Source: Streptomyces griseus subsp. griseus
GTDB taxonomy: Bacteria; Actinomycetota; Actinomycetes; Streptomycetales; Streptomycetaceae
Direction: 5' to 3'
NCBI RefSeq assembly: GCF_000720255.1
Contig: NZ_JOJE01000005.1
Location: 62,001-126,000 of the forward strand
Length of the DNA stretch: 64,000 bases
Below, piece after piece: positions 61,872 through 64,000 of this stretch; the stretch's first letter is position 1, and every line of letters starts with the position of its first letter. The notes beneath the pieces were generated by a model, which searched no databases, was not told the DNA's origin, and saw only the letters and a program-made list of their open reading frames with translations. Both the position numbers and the translations under genes were made by a program.

Positions 61872-62121
61872 CTCGCAGGCCTTCCACTAGTCCCATTCGA
61901 AGCGCCGTGAGCAGACCGGATCAAAGCCGGATCTGACGGGGCAACGACCCGTAGAACCCAAGTCGCCTTCGTGGAGCCATTGAACGCCACTGGCAAGCGA
62001 GGGGCCGTCATGCCTCTTCCGGCCCGGAAGCACTTTCGACGCCCCCGGCCGCCTCCCCCTGCGCGTCCTTGACAGTTCACCGGGACCGTGGGGTACTGCG
62101 GATGCGGGGCCGGACGGACAC

Positions 62122-63381
62122 ATGACGGGGGTGAGTCCACTGCCGGAGCTGCGCTATCCCACTCTCGTCGAACTGTTCTCTTCCGCGCGGGCGTTGGCCG
62201 CCCGTGGGCCTGCCCTGTGCACGCTCAGACAAGTGGGGGTCTCCCGCGCGGGCAGGCCCCTGCACCTGCTCTCCGTGGGCCACGCCCGCCGGGCCGTCCT
62301 GGTCGTCGCCGGCGCCCACGCGAACGAGCCGACCGGCGGCCGCACACTCCTCGCCCTCGCCGAACGAGTGCTCCACGAAGAGGAGTTGCGGGACGGCACG
62401 TCCTGGCACTTCCTGCTCTGCGCGGACCCCGACGGGGCGAGCCTGCATGTGACGCCGGCGCCGCGCAGTCTGCTGGAGTACCACCTCGGGTTCTTCCGGC
62501 CCGCGGGTCCCGAGCAGCCGGAGTGGTCGCCCGCCGTGCTGCCTCCGGACCGGCTGCCCCCGGAGACACGCGCCCTGACCGGGGTCATCGACGAACTGCG
62601 GCCCTACCTCCAGGTGACGCTGCACGGGACCGACCTGGGCGGCAGCTGGGTGCAGTTGACCCGGGACATACCCGGTCTCGCCGAGCCGTTCGCGAAGTCG
62701 GCTGCCGAACTGCACATCCCGGTGGAGACCGGCGCCTCGGACGCGGCGGGCTGGCCCGCGTCGGGACCCGGCGTGCACGTGATGCCCGAGCCGGGCGCGG
62801 ACGCGGTGCACCCGAGCATGCCGGACGACGCCCGCCAGAGCACCTGGTACCACACGCACCGCTACGGCGGTCTGACCGCGGTGGTCGAGGTGCCGATGTG
62901 GGCGAGCGACCTGGTGGACGACCCGGCGCCGCATCCCGCGCCGGCAGCGGCGATGCGGCGCCTCGCGCACCGGCTGCTGCGGGACGCGCTGGAGGTGGAG
63001 CGGGCGCTCGCGGACGCGCGGCCGCGTCTGGAGGGCGTGGACGGGCCGCTGCTGCGGTCCGCGCGGTGGGCGCTGGAGCTGATCCCGGGGCTGGCCGCGG
63101 ACTGGCTGCGCACGCCGCCGGCGGACGCCACGATGGCGTACGTCGGCAGCGTGGACGCGTTCGGCCGACGTCTGCCGTTGCGGGCCGCGGCGATGCTGCT
63201 GCGAGTCCTGCGGGAGAGCGACGACCGCGCGGCACCCCGACTGGAGCGGCTGGTGGCGACCTGGAGCGATGCCTTCGCCGAGCGCTTCCGGGCCCGCTGG
63301 GTGCCCCTGGAACACCAGGTAGAGCACCAGTCCCGCACGGTGGTCGCGGCAGCGCTGCACGCGCGCGAGAGGCCGGTGTGA
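62122..63381 (+). CDS. M14-family zinc carboxypeptidase-like protein
   Basis: A 419-residue peptidase or amidohydrolase of the M14 fold. The zinc ligands H and E are in VVAGAHANEPTGG (HxxE), and the third is in QVTLHGTDLGGSW. YHTHRYGGLTAVVEVPMW holds the likely catalytic Glu. There is no signal peptide, so it acts in the cytoplasm. The last 130 residues are helical and not part of the core fold. Confidence 0.82.
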   Translation: MTGVSPLPELRYPTLVELFSSARALAARGPALCTLRQVGVSRAGRPLHLLSVGHARRAVLVVAGAHANEPTGGRTLLALAERVLHEEELRDGTSWHFLLCADPDGASLHVTPAPRSLLEYHLGFFRPAGPEQPEWSPAVLPPDRLPPETRALTGVIDELRPYLQVTLHGTDLGGSWVQLTRDIPGLAEPFAKSAAELHIPVETGASDAAGWPASGPGVHVMPEPGADAVHPSMPDDARQSTWYHTHRYGGLTAVVEVPMWASDLVDDPAPHPAPAAAMRRLAHRLLRDALEVERALADARPRLEGVDGPLLRSARWALELIPGLAADWLRTPPADATMAYVGSVDAFGRRLPLRAAAMLLRVLRESDDRAAPRLERLVATWSDAFAERFRARWVPLEHQVEHQSRTVVAAALHARERPV

Positions 63382-63413
63382 GCGGCGGGCGCCCGACCCT
63401 CACCGGTCGGGCG

Positions 63414-63541
63414 CTCCCGCACTCACGCGTCGGCGCTCCGGTTCACACTCGTCAGCCACTCCCGCACTGACGCGTCGGCGCTCCGGTTCACACTCGTCAG
63501 CCGCTCCCGCACTCACCCGCGAAGCGCTCCCGCACTCACCC
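63414..63541. repeat. 45-bp tandem repeat with truncated copies
   Basis: Two 45-bp units (63414-63458, 63459-63503), each starting CTCCCGCACT and differing at only a few bases, are followed by a 23-base partial unit (63504-63526) and the start of another (63527-63541). They fill most of the gap between the convergent peptidase and SSI genes. They could serve as a terminator region or be neutral slippage. Confidence 0.85.
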
Positions 63542-63940
63542 TTCGAGCGCGAACACCGACCCCGTACGTGCCGCCAGCACGCACCCGTTCGAGAACGTCC
63601 GCTCGTAGGCGACCGGCCGGCCGTCCCACGTCCCGCGCGCGTGGACGGTCACCGGGGCGTACTGCATGGTGCAGATGGCGTCCTTGGCGGGGATACGGCC
63701 GATGTCCCCGCCCGCCCTGCGCAGCTGCGCGCAGGCGTCGGCGGCACGCGGGTGGCCCTGGGGCGGGTCGCACAGCAGCAGGGTGCCGCGCGAGTCGTCG
63801 ACGGAGGCGCCGCCCCGGGTGAGCGTGAGGTAGAGCCAGTCGCCGGGGGAGGCCGCGACGGGGGTGGCGGTGGCGAGGAGGAGGGCGGCCGCCGCGAGGA
63901 GAGCACCCCGTACAGCCGTCGTCTTCGAGGAACGCGTCAT
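63536..63940 (-). CDS. SSI-family subtilisin inhibitor
   Basis: Small secreted protease inhibitor, 134 residues with a 30-residue signal (ALLAAAALLLATATPVAA). The four cysteines C57, C70, C90 and C120 match the two disulfides of Streptomyces subtilisin inhibitor. The reactive loop reads C90-T-M-Q-Y-A-P: P1 is Met92 as in SSI itself, but P1' is Gln rather than Val. WDGRPVAYERTFSNGCVL is the family core. It is likely to inhibit subtilisin-type proteases outside the cell. Confidence 0.93.
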   Translation of the reverse strand: MTRSSKTTAVRGALLAAAALLLATATPVAASPGDWLYLTLTRGGASVDDSRGTLLLCDPPQGHPRAADACAQLRRAGGDIGRIPAKDAICTMQYAPVTVHARGTWDGRPVAYERTFSNGCVLAARTGSVFALEG

Positions 63941-64000
63941 TCCAGGTGCATCGGCACGGCCGCCCCGCTCCCCCAGCCCGGCTCACCCGAACGGGGGCAG

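Noticed and set aside
1..64000. tRNA, rRNA, CRISPR array, prophage or complete IS
   Set aside because: I looked for cloverleaf-like stretches, spaced repeats, and transposase or integrase motifs and saw none that hold up.

Overview
The window looks like chromosomal DNA of a Streptomyces species. It has very high GC, many GTG starts, stop/start overlaps of the ATGA and GTGA type, and several families that are characteristic of the genus: an SSI-type protease inhibitor, a SAV2148-type HEPN protein, a short leader peptide in front of the sulfite reductase operon, and many Tat or lipoprotein sugar-binding proteins. I see no rRNA, tRNA, CRISPR array, phage or complete insertion sequence. All identifications come from reading motifs and translations; no database search was run.

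Layout. (1) About 1-15400 is a carbohydrate-utilisation island. A leftward operon (7379 down to the left edge) encodes a binding protein, two ABC permeases, a GH28-like beta-helix enzyme and an alginate-lyase-superfamily enzyme. A divergent 2-hydroxyacid dehydrogenase and a LacI-type regulator (9202-10290) follow. A second rightward operon (10661-15393) encodes a binding protein, two permeases and a GH43 enzyme. Palindromes with an AACCGGTT-like core sit in front of both operons, so one LacI protein may control both. A second LacI gene with its own operator follows at 15615. (2) About 16700-23100 is a patchwork of small genes: a ComB-like protein, ThuA, a lipoprotein, two VOC proteins and AraC. 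It contains three broken genes: a PEP-mutase-family gene (17445-17847), an AraC gene interrupted by a hairpin element (21237-22159) and an NmrA-type gene with a one-base frameshift (22240-23078). (3) About 23100-29770 holds a BrkB/YihY membrane protein, an AidB-like acyl-CoA dehydrogenase, a GAF-domain regulator, an unrecognised secreted protein and a GNAT protein. (4) 29896-39407 is a sulfur-assimilation cluster: leader peptide, sulfite reductase, a 59-residue zinc-ribbon protein, APS reductase, APS kinase, both ATP-sulfurylase subunits, a sulfonate-type ABC transporter and a sirohydrochlorin chelatase.

(5) 39424-49123 holds a ketopantoate reductase, an aldo/keto reductase, a DUF1697 protein, an MMPL exporter, a macrolide-type glycosyltransferase behind a 14-bp palindrome, a stretch of decayed coding sequence, and a third sugar ABC transporter operon transcribed leftward. 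(6) 49303-54568 holds a phosphotransferase, a DnaQ-type exonuclease, the HEPN protein, and two adjacent secreted proteins that together look like one copper amine oxidase split into an N-terminal-domain protein and a catalytic-domain protein. (7) 54752-59302 encodes GlgX and TreY (glycogen to trehalose). (8) 59441-64000 holds an alpha/beta hydrolase divergent from a MarR regulator with operator repeats between them, a second phosphotransferase, an M14-type peptidase, a 45-bp tandem repeat and an SSI-family inhibitor.

Most interesting: the split copper amine oxidase, the AACCGGTT regulon with a 29-codon ORF translationally coupled to the LacI gene, the leader peptide and hairpin in front of the sulfite reductase, and the 134-bp hairpin element inside the broken AraC gene.
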